Translations under genes and position numbers: made by a program | Notes under the pieces: model-generated | Told to the model about the DNA's origin: nothing | What the model saw: the letters and a program-made list of their open reading frames with translations, nothing else | Databases searched by the model: none | In this document: positions 1 through 8,056 of the stretch, one piece after another | Position numbering within the stretch: position 1 is the stretch's first letter | How the letters are laid out: each line of letters opens with the position of its first letter | Source of the DNA: Bacteriovoracaceae bacterium UBA6153 | GTDB lineage: Bacteria > Bdellovibrionota > Bacteriovoracia > Bacteriovoracales > Bacteriovoracaceae | Reading direction: 5' to 3' | Assembly (NCBI GenBank): GCA_002428265.1 | Contig: DIUR01000033.1 | Span: 496,001-560,000 of the forward strand | DNA: 64,000 bases

Positions 1-182
1 ACGCTGTAAAAGAATATCTTCAAACAAACGGTGGTGGAATTTCTGCAGAATCATCAAAAATTGAAGCTGTGGGTTATGGATACCAAAAACCACTTGCTAC
101 AAATAAAACTGCTGACGGTAGAGCTCAAAACCGCAGAGTTGATATTGTAATCAAACCAGATACTGCTACAACAAGACAATAA
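1..182 (+). CDS. OmpA-family protein, C-terminal end (partial)
   Basis: The reading frame enters at base 3 and gives 59 codons to TAA. It ends with the OmpA peptidoglycan-binding signature: a GYG turn, then the pattern N-x4-GR-x2-NRRVDI, in which the conserved Asn/Arg residues contact diaminopimelate in this family. Such proteins tether the outer membrane, or a flagellar or secretion stator, to the cell wall. The N-terminal part lies outside the window, so a porin-type barrel cannot be told from a MotB/Pal-type protein. A clear intrinsic terminator follows about 30 bases downstream, so it ends its transcript. Confidence 0.85.
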   Translation, partial: AVKEYLQTNGGGISAESSKIEAVGYGYQKPLATNKTADGRAQNRRVDIVIKPDTATTRQ

Positions 183-212
183 TCACTATAGTCATTCTAT
201 TGTGACTTAAGG

Positions 213-235
213 GCCCCGTGCAAACGGGGCTTTTT
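213..235 (+). terminator. intrinsic terminator after OmpA-family gene
   Basis: A seven-base-pair GC-rich stem (GCCCCGT / ACGGGGC) with a GCAA tetraloop is followed by TTTTT. It lies just after the OmpA-type gene and before the next plus-strand gene, so it closes the first transcript. Confidence 0.9.
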
Positions 236-284
236 GGTATAAAAAAGCCTACAAAGAATCCCATAAATCAAGTATCATTTTTAC

Positions 285-563
285 ATGTCTAAAAAAGCTA
301 AATTAAAGAAGAACCTGGACCCTTTTACAAGCGCCAGCGATATCCAAAAAAATTTGGTTGATAAGAAAAAAAGTAAGCGAACTCCTCAGGAAAAAAACCG
401 TCGAGACCGCCATCTACAAAAAGAAATTGTCCGTCATCTGACAGATGAACTCATCAAGCTTTCAGATAAAGATATTCTGGAAGAATCAGCTCAAGAATCA
501 AATCCACACAAAAAGACGAACGAAGTTATTTATACAATTCGTCCAGTTGATTACAAAGAATAA
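285..563 (+). CDS. small lysine-rich protein of unknown function
   Basis: A 92-residue, strongly charged protein (Lys/Asp/Glu/Arg-rich, no Cys, no signal peptide, no membrane segment). The basic N-terminal half (KKAKLKKNLDP, KKKSKRTPQEKNRR) suggests an unstructured or helical nucleic-acid- or protein-binding cytoplasmic protein. I do not recognise a family. No good Shine-Dalgarno motif precedes the ATG; a TATAAA-like element near 238 may be its -10. The next gene, a MAPEG protein, starts 11 bases after its stop and is probably co-transcribed. The coding call rests on ORF length, tight spacing and the preceding terminator. Confidence 0.6.
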   Translation: MSKKAKLKKNLDPFTSASDIQKNLVDKKKSKRTPQEKNRRDRHLQKEIVRHLTDELIKLSDKDILEESAQESNPHKKTNEVIYTIRPVDYKE

Positions 564-574
564 AAAAGGATCAT

Positions 575-970
575 ATGGTTTTATCAATTGAATTAAAAAT
601 GCTTTTGGGTGCTGTGGTCTTAGGACTTATCCAATTGCTTTTATCTGCCCAACTCTCAACCGCGGTCAGAGGACTAGCATGGAATGTTTCTGCCAGAGAT
701 AAAGAAGTCCCTGAACTTCCCGGAGTGCCAGGAAGAGTAGATAGAGCTTTTAAAAATTTTATGCAGACATTTCCATTTTTTGCAGCGGTCATTTTAATGG
801 TTCAAATAACAACTCTGGCAAATTCTACAACTTCGCTTGGAGCTCAGATGTATCTGTATGCCAGAATTGTCTATGTTCCACTTTACGCTTTTGGAGTTCC
901 CTACTTAAGATCCCTAGTTTGGGGAGTCTCACTTATAGGAATAATTCTAGTGATGAGCGCTTTATTTTAA
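575..970 (+). CDS. MAPEG family membrane protein
   Basis: A 131-residue integral membrane protein with about four hydrophobic helices (residues ~6-25, ~65-83, ~85-105, ~112-130) and the MAPEG hallmarks. These are a cytoplasmic loop containing the R-G-L-x-W-N-x-S-x-R-D motif (residues ~32-42), then a conserved R-x2-N-x2-x-T-F/P segment near residues 57-66. MAPEG proteins are inner-membrane homotrimers; some are glutathione transferases or peroxidases, while bacterial ones are mostly uncharacterised. The Shine-Dalgarno AAAGGATC is well placed. Its stop abuts the stop of the convergent chemoreceptor gene with no base between them. Substrate unknown. Confidence 0.85.
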   Translation: MVLSIELKMLLGAVVLGLIQLLLSAQLSTAVRGLAWNVSARDKEVPELPGVPGRVDRAFKNFMQTFPFFAAVILMVQITTLANSTTSLGAQMYLYARIVYVPLYAFGVPYLRSLVWGVSLIGIILVMSALF

Positions 971-2548
971 CTAAGCGGCTCTACCACCAACAATCTGATT
1001 CAACCTTACAACCAGTCCGCGGAAATCTTCTACTTGAGCACCAAGATTATCTGCGGCCGCACTCGTTTGCTGAGACGACGAACTGTTCTGGTGAGATGCT
1101 GAATCAATTTCACTCATCGCTTTCGTAATTTCACGAATACTTTGCGATTGCTCTGAGCTTGCAGAAGAGATTTCAGAGATCATCTGATCGACATTATTTA
1201 CGTTAGCAATAATTTCATCAAGAACATCGCTACATCTTCTTGCCGTATCTGTTCCATGCTCTACTCTATCTTTGTTCATAATCATCAAGGCCTCTATTTT
1301 CTTTTTAGAGTTCTCAACGGTCGCTTGAACTTTTAAAATACTGCTTTCAAGAAGGTCACTAATTTCTTTAGCAGAATTTCCACTCATACGAGCTAAATTC
1401 CCCACCTCTTCTGCCACTACCGCAAATCCTTTCCCATGCTCACCCGCTCTTGCTGCTTCAACTGAAGCATTGAAAGATAAAAGTTTGGTCTGAAAAACGA
1501 TCTCGTTGATAACTTTTGTTTTCGTTCCAATCTCATTGATGATGTGTACAATGTCAGCAATTTCTCTATTGCTATCATCAATCTGCTTTTTAATTTCATC
1601 TGTACTGTTAGAAATATTCTGAATTGAAGACATAACTTCTTCAACAGCTGCTTTACCATTATGAACACTGTGCTTACTTTGCTCAGAAACCTCTGAAGAT
1701 TTTTTTGCGTTATCAGCATTACTAACAACTGAAGCACTCGTTTCTTCAACTGCTGAAGTCGTCTGCTGAAGGGCCGCCGCTTGCTGAGAAATGCTTGATG
1801 ACAAGCTCACACTTGCAGAAGCAATCTCATTGGTGAAATTTGCAATTGTATCTGATCCTTTCGACAGACTCTCAGATATCTCATTAAGTGTTTTTGACAC
1901 TGCCGTTGCGAAATAGTATCCAATAGCAAGACCAGAAAAAAGACCAATGAAGATAATTAAATATTCCAGGTTCTTAACAAAAGTTGCATCTTTTTCTGCT
2001 TCATGAACCCAGGTGTTTGCATTTTTTTCATGAAATGCCACGAGCTCATTTATGCTCTTGTTATAAGCTTCAGCAGCAATCGGACAATCCTTTAAGAAAA
2101 TCTCCTGCATCTTTTGTTTGTCTTCTGCCGTTCCTGATTTTTGAAGATATAAAACTCTTACCCCAATCGCCTTGAAGCCTTCCCAGTCTTTTTCAACTTT
2201 TTCATAAAGTTCTTTTTCACCTTCAGAAAATGGCACACTCCTATATTGAAGATTGACTGCTTCATACTTTGCAATTAAGTCCAAAACTGTTTTTACTGAA
2301 ACATCAGCTTCAGCAGCTGACAAACCAGGAAGTCCCAGAGTACGTAAAGCAATTCTAATCTTGCTATAGTTTAGATACATAGAGTCCGCTGCTTTAATAT
2401 TAGGTAGGCTAGTATTAGCAACGCGATTAAGATTAAAATCAATCTTGCTAATTCCCCAAAAACTTACCGCTCCCACTAGGATTGTAAAAAATAAAAGCGT
2501 TCCACAAAGATAGAGAAGTTTCGATTTCAGACTTAGTTTGTTAAACAT
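971..2548 (-). CDS. methyl-accepting chemotaxis protein
   Basis: A 525-residue chemoreceptor. Residues ~8-30 form TM1, ~30-190 a four-helix-bundle periplasmic sensor (4HB_MCP type) and ~192-214 TM2. A short linker without an obvious full HAMP follows, then a long cytoplasmic coiled coil whose tip (QTKLLSFNASVEAARAGE, then GKGFAVVAEEV) is the conserved CheA/CheW contact region. The tip has S-F-N where most MCPs have A-L-N. There is no NWETF-like C-terminal docking pentapeptide. A sigma-28 promoter and the Shine-Dalgarno AAGGGG lie upstream. Ligand unknown. Confidence 0.95.
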   Translation of the reverse strand: MFNKLSLKSKLLYLCGTLLFFTILVGAVSFWGISKIDFNLNRVANTSLPNIKAADSMYLNYSKIRIALRTLGLPGLSAAEADVSVKTVLDLIAKYEAVNLQYRSVPFSEGEKELYEKVEKDWEGFKAIGVRVLYLQKSGTAEDKQKMQEIFLKDCPIAAEAYNKSINELVAFHEKNANTWVHEAEKDATFVKNLEYLIIFIGLFSGLAIGYYFATAVSKTLNEISESLSKGSDTIANFTNEIASASVSLSSSISQQAAALQQTTSAVEETSASVVSNADNAKKSSEVSEQSKHSVHNGKAAVEEVMSSIQNISNSTDEIKKQIDDSNREIADIVHIINEIGTKTKVINEIVFQTKLLSFNASVEAARAGEHGKGFAVVAEEVGNLARMSGNSAKEISDLLESSILKVQATVENSKKKIEALMIMNKDRVEHGTDTARRCSDVLDEIIANVNNVDQMISEISSASSEQSQSIREITKAMSEIDSASHQNSSSSQQTSAAADNLGAQVEDFRGLVVRLNQIVGGRAA

Positions 2549-2576
2549 ACATACCCCTTTTCAACGCACCCAACGC

Positions 2577-2603
2577 CTATCGTCCATTTTAAGGTTAGCT
2601 TTA
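2577..2603 (-). promoter_or_regulatory. sigma-28 (FliA-type) promoter of the chemoreceptor gene
   Basis: Read on the minus strand: TAAAGCTA, exactly 11 bases, then GACGATAG. The enterobacterial sigma-28 consensus is TAAAGTTT-N11-GCCGATAA, so 12 of 16 positions match with the correct spacer. The predicted transcription start is about 30 bases before the chemoreceptor ATG. Confidence 0.7.
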
Positions 2604-2719
2604 GCTTTGATGAATATGTATATGTAATCATTGCTTAGACAATGATAAAAACTTCATAAACCTCGAGTAAATGACTATTAATGAAGAGATAATATCTTGA
2701 AATCATGGCTTTTTTGAAC

Positions 2720-2736
2720 TTACGCAAAAATTACGC
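2720..2736. repeat. short direct repeat upstream of radical-SAM gene
   Basis: TTACGC occurs twice, separated by five A residues, giving an 11-bp (one helical turn) period about 35 bp before the radical-SAM ATG. It could be an operator for the DNA-damage pair. It is not a LexA box that I recognise. Confidence 0.3.
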
Positions 2737-2770
2737 TTTCTTTTTAAAAAATCTCCATTAGCATTTAGAA

Positions 2771-4027
2771 ATGGAACTAAAAGACAAAATTTCAATACTC
2801 GCAGACGCCGCCAAATACGATGCCTCATGTGCTTCTAGTGGAAATAAACGCCAGGCCCAAAAAGGTGGCATTGGTAACCTTGAAGGCTCTGGAATCTGCC
2901 ATAGCTACACTCCAGATGGGCGTTGCATCTCATTATTAAAAATTCTTCTTACTAACTTTTGTATCTACGATTGCAGTTATTGCGTGAATCGTATTTCAAG
3001 TCAGGTGAAGCGCGCTAAGTTTAGTATACAAGAAGTCGTTGACCTGACGATGAATTTTTATAAAAGAAATTATATCGAAGGTTTATTTTTAAGCTCAGGT
3101 ATTGCGAAATCTTCTGATGAAACAATGGAAGAGATGATTGAAATCGCCCGACGTCTTCGCGTCGATCATAAATTCGGCGGCTACATTCATTTAAAAGCAG
3201 TGGCCGGATGCTCTCAACTACTTTTAGAAAAAGCTGGTCTCTATGCTGACCGATTAAGTGCCAATATTGAACTTCCAAAACAAGCGGATCTCAACGAGCT
3301 TGCTCCTGCAAAAACACACACGGAGATTGAAAAATCTATGGAGCAAATCCAGGAAAGGATCGTTGAAAATAAGGAGGAGCAAAAACTCTTTAAGAAAGCT
3401 CCTCTCTTTTCTCCTGGTGGGCAGAGCACGCAAATGATTGTAGGTGCTACACAAAGCACTGATAGAGACATCATGACAAAGGCCTCTGATCTTTATGGAA
3501 ATTTTAATTTAAAACGCGTTTACTATAGTGCCTTCAGTCCGATACCAGACAGTGATCCTAATCTGCCGCTACAGCGCCCTCCCATGATTCGTGAACACCG
3601 TCTGTATCAGACTGATTGGTTACTTCGTTTTTATGGCTTCAAAGTTGATGAAGTACTGCCTACAGATGTGCCGGAACTCGATTTAGAAATGGACCCAAAA
3701 TTATCTTGGGCCATTAGAAATCGTCAAACGTTTCCGGTGGATTTGAATATGGCCTCTAAAGAAGTTCTCCTGCGGATCCCGGGTCTGGGTGTACGCAATG
3801 TAGATAAAATCCTAGCGACCAGAAAGTTCCAGAAAATTCGTCTAACTGACTTAGCTAAAATGCGCGTGCATTTAGATAAGGTCAGGCCATTTGTAGTCAC
3901 AGCTGACTACAACCCACCTATCACCCAGCTAGACTCACTACATTTTGCGAAGACTTTCAGACCCGAGGTTCACGTTCAGCTCGATTTATTCTCACACTTA
4001 CCGGTGAGCGTGACCGGAGAATTTTAA
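2771..4027 (+). CDS. radical SAM protein of the UDG-linked DNA modification/repair family
   Basis: 418 residues. The opening (K-I-x-I-L-A-D-A-A-K-Y-D-A-S-C-A-S-S-G) is diagnostic of the TIGR03916 'putative DNA modification/repair radical SAM' family. The cluster motif is C-x3-C-x2-C (CIYDCSYC, residues ~63-70). A helix-hairpin-helix region lies at ~325-350 (DLNMASKEVLLRIPGLGVRN), suggesting DNA binding. The UdgX-type partner begins one base after its stop, the family's known genomic pairing. The reaction has not been established; the radical chemistry probably acts on damaged or modified DNA bases. No strong Shine-Dalgarno. Confidence 0.9.
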   Translation: MELKDKISILADAAKYDASCASSGNKRQAQKGGIGNLEGSGICHSYTPDGRCISLLKILLTNFCIYDCSYCVNRISSQVKRAKFSIQEVVDLTMNFYKRNYIEGLFLSSGIAKSSDETMEEMIEIARRLRVDHKFGGYIHLKAVAGCSQLLLEKAGLYADRLSANIELPKQADLNELAPAKTHTEIEKSMEQIQERIVENKEEQKLFKKAPLFSPGGQSTQMIVGATQSTDRDIMTKASDLYGNFNLKRVYYSAFSPIPDSDPNLPLQRPPMIREHRLYQTDWLLRFYGFKVDEVLPTDVPELDLEMDPKLSWAIRNRQTFPVDLNMASKEVLLRIPGLGVRNVDKILATRKFQKIRLTDLAKMRVHLDKVRPFVVTADYNPPITQLDSLHFAKTFRPEVHVQLDLFSHLPVSVTGEF

Positions 4028-4028
4028 A

Positions 4029-5474
4029 ATGAAAATCATTACAATGGAGCCCACATTTGAATCATGGAGGAAAAATGCAAGGAGTCTTCTTGAAAATAAA
4101 ATCCATTACAACGACGTTGTTTGGCAAGCTACTGATTCTGGATCTCTTTTTGATTTTGTGTCAGATAGTGTTGGAGAAAAGCCTTCTTCTATAACGATAC
4201 CTAAAGAGTTCATCAAGCAGGCACATTTTGTTTCAGCATTCAGAGATGAGACCACATGGAGTCTACTTTATCGCCTGCTTTATCGAATGGTATATGAAAA
4301 TAAAAATATTCTAGAAAATCCTCTCGATGATGATGTTCTGGATTTTCACAGAAAAATTAAATTAGTCGATCGTGACTTACATAAAATGAAAGCATTTGTA
4401 CGCTTTAAGGAGATCAAAAAAAATGACGAATCAATTTACATGGCTTGGCACCGTCCTGATCATCGTATCCTTAAATTTTCTGCTCCATTTTTTACAGATC
4501 GCTTTAACGGTATGAACTGGGTCATCTTCACCGAAGATGAATCTATGAGTTGGATTAATAATGAATTAACTTTCGGCCCTGGAATTTCCCAGACAGAAGC
4601 CGAGGCATTTGATGAAACGGAGGAATTATGGAAAACGTATTACGCTTCGATTTTCAATCCCGCACGTCTCAAAATAAAAATGATGAAAAAAGAACTACCG
4701 GTCCGCCACTGGAAGACTCTTCCAGAAGCACAACTCATTGATGGATTAATTAAAGAGGCACCCAACATGGTTCAAGAATTTTACGAAACACAAAGAACAT
4801 CGGCCATCGCAAGCATTCCAAAAAACGCAAGCTCACTTTCAGAATTGAAAACGGCATTGCCTACTTGTTCTGCCTGCGCGATCTGCTCTAAAGCAACAGC
4901 TCCAGTCTTCGGTGAGGGGCCGATGAATGCGGAGATTGTCTTTGTTGGTGAGCAGCCAGGTAATGAAGAAGATATCGCAGGCTCGCCCTTTGTCGGTCCT
5001 GCCGGACGATTATTTATGGAGGCATTAAAAAAAGCAGAGATCAATCGCTCAGATGTCTATCTCACTAATGCTGTAAAAGGTTTTAAATGGAAAGACTCAA
5101 ATGGAATGAGGAAACATGTTAACCCTTCTGCCTCTGAAATTTCAGCTTGCAGACCTTGGGTAAAAAAAGAACTGGAAATGATCAGGCCGCGCGTTCTCGT
5201 GTGTCTTGGTGCAAGTGCTGCTCAATCTATTTTTGGAAAAATGATGAAAGTTCATGAATCTCACGGAAAAGTTTTTCAAACTTCTTCTTCGGATTATACG
5301 GTTATTCTCCCTCACCCATCTGCCATTTCAAGAATGCCTGACCTGGTAGAAAAAGAAAAAATGCTTACTCAATTTGAAGCAAGCATTGCTGAGTTAAAAG
5401 ATCTGCTTGAAGCTAAACCTTTACGTCTGCTTCCATTGAACCATTCTGATTTCTTAGAAATGTCTTTTACATAA
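4029..5474 (+). CDS. DUF4130-UdgX fusion (uracil-DNA-binding protein)
   Basis: 481 residues in two parts. Residues ~1-250 are DUF4130-like (the radical-SAM partner domain). Residues ~275-460 are a uracil-DNA glycosylase fold with Fe-S cysteines (CSACAIC), motif GEQPG-N-E-E-D with SPFVGPAGR, and the C-terminal LPHPSAISR motif. GEQPG rather than GEAPG, together with an insertion loop containing GMRKHVNP, matches UdgX. In mycobacterial UdgX the equivalent loop (KRRIHQ) carries the His that forms a covalent bond to uracil-DNA; here the candidate His is in MRKHVN. It is cotranscribed with the radical-SAM gene. Confidence 0.9.
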   Translation: MKIITMEPTFESWRKNARSLLENKIHYNDVVWQATDSGSLFDFVSDSVGEKPSSITIPKEFIKQAHFVSAFRDETTWSLLYRLLYRMVYENKNILENPLDDDVLDFHRKIKLVDRDLHKMKAFVRFKEIKKNDESIYMAWHRPDHRILKFSAPFFTDRFNGMNWVIFTEDESMSWINNELTFGPGISQTEAEAFDETEELWKTYYASIFNPARLKIKMMKKELPVRHWKTLPEAQLIDGLIKEAPNMVQEFYETQRTSAIASIPKNASSLSELKTALPTCSACAICSKATAPVFGEGPMNAEIVFVGEQPGNEEDIAGSPFVGPAGRLFMEALKKAEINRSDVYLTNAVKGFKWKDSNGMRKHVNPSASEISACRPWVKKELEMIRPRVLVCLGASAAQSIFGKMMKVHESHGKVFQTSSSDYTVILPHPSAISRMPDLVEKEKMLTQFEASIAELKDLLEAKPLRLLPLNHSDFLEMSFT

Positions 5475-5523
5475 AATCCTCTTTGCTCGGGGATATTGTG
5501 ACTTCAAAAAAATAACTGATTAA

Positions 5524-5552
5524 AAGGCCCAGTGACATACGGGCCTTTTTTT
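5524..5552 (+). terminator. intrinsic terminator after UdgX gene
   Basis: Stem AAGGCCC / GGGCCTT with a 10-base loop, followed by a T run. It isolates the sigma-54 promoter that follows at 5586. Confidence 0.85.
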
Positions 5553-5585
5553 GGGTCTAAATTAAAATAAATTTATTTCTTTTTA

Positions 5586-5601
5586 TGGCACCTCTACTGC
5601 A
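5586..5601 (+). promoter_or_regulatory. sigma-54 (-24/-12) promoter of L,D-transpeptidase gene
   Basis: TGGCACCTCTACTGCA. The -24 GG and -12 GC are separated by exactly ten bases and TGGCAC is a perfect -24 element. The predicted start near 5612 leaves a ~30-base leader containing the AAGGAG ribosome site. An AT-rich palindrome (5565-5578) lies just upstream. Confidence 0.7.
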
Positions 5602-5642
5602 ACTGCATTGGATACAACCAATCCATAAAAAGGAGACCAGGC

Positions 5643-6371
5643 ATGAAGCCTATCTTTATTTTAAGAATACTTGCGATTCTATCCGTATTCTCATTCACAT
5701 TTTATTCTTCTAACTCAGAAGCTTCAGGAGCAAAGCGGCCAGAGGTCATTAAAAATGAAAATGACTCCACACCTGTTACAAGTGCGCCTGAAATTGTTGC
5801 AGTAAGGCCACCAGCTTCACCTGATGCAGAGACAGAAATTGAATTAGCAGAAAAATACGCGCACGTTGATCCTGAAGGATTAATCAATCCAAAACACTTA
5901 AAAGATGCGCTTCTTTTTTACGACGTTAATCAAAAGATTATAAAAAATAAGAGGTATATGGTTGTGATTGATTTCAAACTTCATAACTCTAAAAAAAGGT
6001 TTTATTTAATTGATATGGAATCAGGTGATGTTGAACCATACCTCACCGCCCATGGAAAAAACTCTGATCCTGATTTTGATGGATATGCCACGACGTTTTC
6101 TAATGCACCTAACTCTCTTATGAGTTCACTTGGATTCTATCTTACGGCCGAAACGTATTATGGTGAGCACGATTATTCATTAAGACTAGACGGGCTTTCA
6201 ACCTCCAATTCTAATGCCCGCTCCCGAGCGATTGTTATTCACGGCGCAAGTTATGTGAGAAGTTTACCGCTAATCGGAAGAAGTTATGGATGCCCCGCTC
6301 TAGAAGAAGGCGAAACAACAAGTGTAATAGATATGATCAAAAAAGGTGCCTTAATGTACGCCGCATATTAA
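5643..6371 (+). CDS. exported murein L,D-transpeptidase catalytic-domain protein (YkuD_2 type)
   Basis: 242 residues with a Sec signal peptide (hydrophobic ~6-24). The C-terminal half has the catalytic pattern of PF13645-type proteins: H200 in VIHGASYV and C217 in SYGCPALEE. The nucleophilic Cys of L,D-transpeptidases lies in this SxGC motif. Such enzymes cross-link or trim tetrapeptides in peptidoglycan; this subgroup is poorly characterised. It follows a strong terminator and a sigma-54 promoter, so it is likely expressed in a specific phase. The Shine-Dalgarno AAGGAG is well spaced. Confidence 0.88.
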   Translation: MKPIFILRILAILSVFSFTFYSSNSEASGAKRPEVIKNENDSTPVTSAPEIVAVRPPASPDAETEIELAEKYAHVDPEGLINPKHLKDALLFYDVNQKIIKNKRYMVVIDFKLHNSKKRFYLIDMESGDVEPYLTAHGKNSDPDFDGYATTFSNAPNSLMSSLGFYLTAETYYGEHDYSLRLDGLSTSNSNARSRAIVIHGASYVRSLPLIGRSYGCPALEEGETTSVIDMIKKGALMYAAY

Positions 6372-6376
6372 ACTAT

Positions 6377-6398
6377 TTGTAGAACGCTTCTTCTACAA
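6377..6398 (+). repeat. inverted repeat in leader of lipoprotein gene
   Basis: TTGTAGAA and TTCTACAA flank a six-base loop between the L,D-transpeptidase stop and the following lipoprotein start. The 3' arm overlaps the AAGG that would serve as ribosome site. There is no T run, so this is not a standard terminator. Confidence 0.4.
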
Positions 6399-6409
6399 GG
6401 ATTGATAAT

Positions 6410-6805
6410 ATGAAGATGACAAAACTATTTATACTTTCTCTCATTTTACTTGCGGCCTATTCGTGTGCAAGTAAACCAAGCAGACCTTCGCTTTATCCGA
6501 ATCAGATTGCTAAAGACAGAGGCCCTGAGAACTCACAAAAAGATATCGATGAATGCTTAAGTGAAGCAAATAATTATTTAAAAACTCCTGAAGGTGAAAA
6601 ACTTCAAAAAAGTGCCAATCCATCAAGTGTCAGCACATCTATCGGATTTGGCCTTGGAGGCATGGGCTCAGGAGTGGGCCTTGGATTTGGTGTTGGCGGT
6701 GGAGACCGTGGCAACAGATTATCAGGTGAAGAACAAGTTAGAAGAAACTTCACTAATCAATGCTTGGTGAATAAGGGTTATCAAGTTGTCGGTTGGGAAA
6801 ATTAA
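6410..6805 (+). CDS. small glycine-rich lipoprotein
   Basis: 131 residues with a type-II signal peptide: hydrophobic residues 5-16, then a lipobox-like AAYSC with Cys at 19. The mature part has a charged region with one Cys (DECLSE). A glycine-rich stretch (FGLGGMGSGVGLGFGVGG, ~80-100) follows, then a Cys-containing end. It is probably anchored in an outer or inner membrane leaflet. Function unknown. It follows the L,D-transpeptidase by 38 bases and may share its sigma-54 transcript. Confidence 0.75.
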   Translation: MKMTKLFILSLILLAAYSCASKPSRPSLYPNQIAKDRGPENSQKDIDECLSEANNYLKTPEGEKLQKSANPSSVSTSIGFGLGGMGSGVGLGFGVGGGDRGNRLSGEEQVRRNFTNQCLVNKGYQVVGWEN

Positions 6806-6809
6806 TTCT

Positions 6810-7274
6810 ATGTGGGAATTAGACACATCAGTCACTGAACTTGTAATTCGTGCGGCCAGTGTTTTTGCTTTTTTATTTTTTGTTTGTAGAGTTTGGGGAA
6901 GAAAGCACTTAGGACAACTCACTCCCTTTGATTTTATTTTAATGCTCATCATCTCTGAGTGCTTTCAAAGTGCTCTTCAGGGAGAAGAACATAGTATTAC
7001 AGGCGGCATGATTGCCCTCACTACTCTTACGATTCTTAATACAGTCATCAGTAGGTCAACTTTTTGGTCTCCAAGACTTGAAAAAATCATTGATGGAAAA
7101 CCAAAGATTCTGATTCTCGACGGAGTTGTAGATGAAGAACTAAGGAAAAAAGAATATATGTCGTATCAAGACCTATACACTGCTTTGAGACTTGAAGGCG
7201 TAGATAAAATAGAATCAATAAAACAGGCCACGATTGAAACGACAGGACGCATAAGCGTTATTAAGAACTCTTAG
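6810..7274 (+). CDS. DUF421 (YetF-like) membrane protein
   Basis: 154 residues from the ATG four bases after the lipoprotein stop; an in-frame TTG at 6786 inside the upstream gene is a less likely start. Two or three N-terminal membrane helices contain the family motif R-x-x-GRKxLGQLTPFDF. A soluble C-terminal DUF421 domain follows (I-DGKPKILILDG-V..L, then YMSYQDLYTALRLEGVDKIESIKQATIE). The family is implicated in spore or envelope processes in Bacillus, but its molecular function is unknown. The 3' end overlaps the stop of the opposite-strand phosphoesterase gene. Confidence 0.85.
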   Translation: MWELDTSVTELVIRAASVFAFLFFVCRVWGRKHLGQLTPFDFILMLIISECFQSALQGEEHSITGGMIALTTLTILNTVISRSTFWSPRLEKIIDGKPKILILDGVVDEELRKKEYMSYQDLYTALRLEGVDKIESIKQATIETTGRISVIKNS

Positions 7275-8056
7275 TGGGCCCTAAGGCTAGATCTAAACTC
7301 TTTTTCAGCAAAAAAGCCTTGTCCATCTCCATTTACGTGAACCATCGTTTTAATAACGACGTCACAATCAACAATTGAAATAAAATTAAAACTATTGGCC
7401 TCAGCACGTACCCTTGAAGAGACAGTCGTCCCTGAGGCCATCATAATAGGAAGCATTTTTTTGGTTTCATCAAAATGCTGGATCGAACTTTGATGATCAT
7501 GTCCCCACATGAGAAAATCAGGCTTTAATTCAATAAGTTTTTCAAATAACTTTTTTATCTTTGGGTCTTCATAAGTGGCAATCGGGTGATGTCCTGCCAG
7601 GATTTTAATCTTATGGGAAGGCACACTTTTAAATTTTTCAGTCACGGCCAGAATGTCTCTTTGAGAAATTCTCCCCGCCTCTACTTTAAAGGGATTTACC
7701 GTCCAAAGACCGAATACAGCGATATGTTCATCTTCATAGTAGTTACTAATCAGATTTCCCATATACTTTCTAAACTTTGAGTAAGGGCTAAAAAATCTTA
7801 GGAATAAATTATACAGGGGTACGTCGTGATTTCCCGGAACGACAAAAACCGGAACCTTGATCTTATTTAAAAAATCTTTTGCAGCAATAAATTGATCTTT
7901 TTTCGCTCTCTGGGTAAGATCACCAGTTAAGATAACCAGATTGAGATGATCCTGGTTTTCCTCAAGGTATTTTTCCAGATCAACTAAAACTTGATTTTGA
8001 ATCCGACCGAAGTGCAGATCAGAAAAATGGATGATATTTAGAGTTCTGGAGCTCAT
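7271..8056 (-). CDS. calcineurin-like metallophosphoesterase
   Basis: 261 residues, cytoplasmic. All five metallophosphoesterase motifs are present in order: D-x-H (SDLHFG), GDLTQ, GNHD, a mid-protein GHHP, and GHDH. These ligate the binuclear metal centre of class III cyclic-nucleotide or nucleotide phosphodiesterases (CpdA/Icc-like). Its start codon abuts the start codon of the divergent lipid-kinase gene with no base between them, so the promoter of each must lie inside the other. Substrate not deducible; a cyclic nucleotide or phospholipid headgroup are both possible. Confidence 0.9.
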   Translation of the reverse strand: MSSRTLNIIHFSDLHFGRIQNQVLVDLEKYLEENQDHLNLVILTGDLTQRAKKDQFIAAKDFLNKIKVPVFVVPGNHDVPLYNLFLRFFSPYSKFRKYMGNLISNYYEDEHIAVFGLWTVNPFKVEAGRISQRDILAVTEKFKSVPSHKIKILAGHHPIATYEDPKIKKLFEKLIELKPDFLMWGHDHQSSIQHFDETKKMLPIMMASGTTVSSRVRAEANSFNFISIVDCDVVIKTMVHVNGDGQGFFAEKEFRSSLRAH

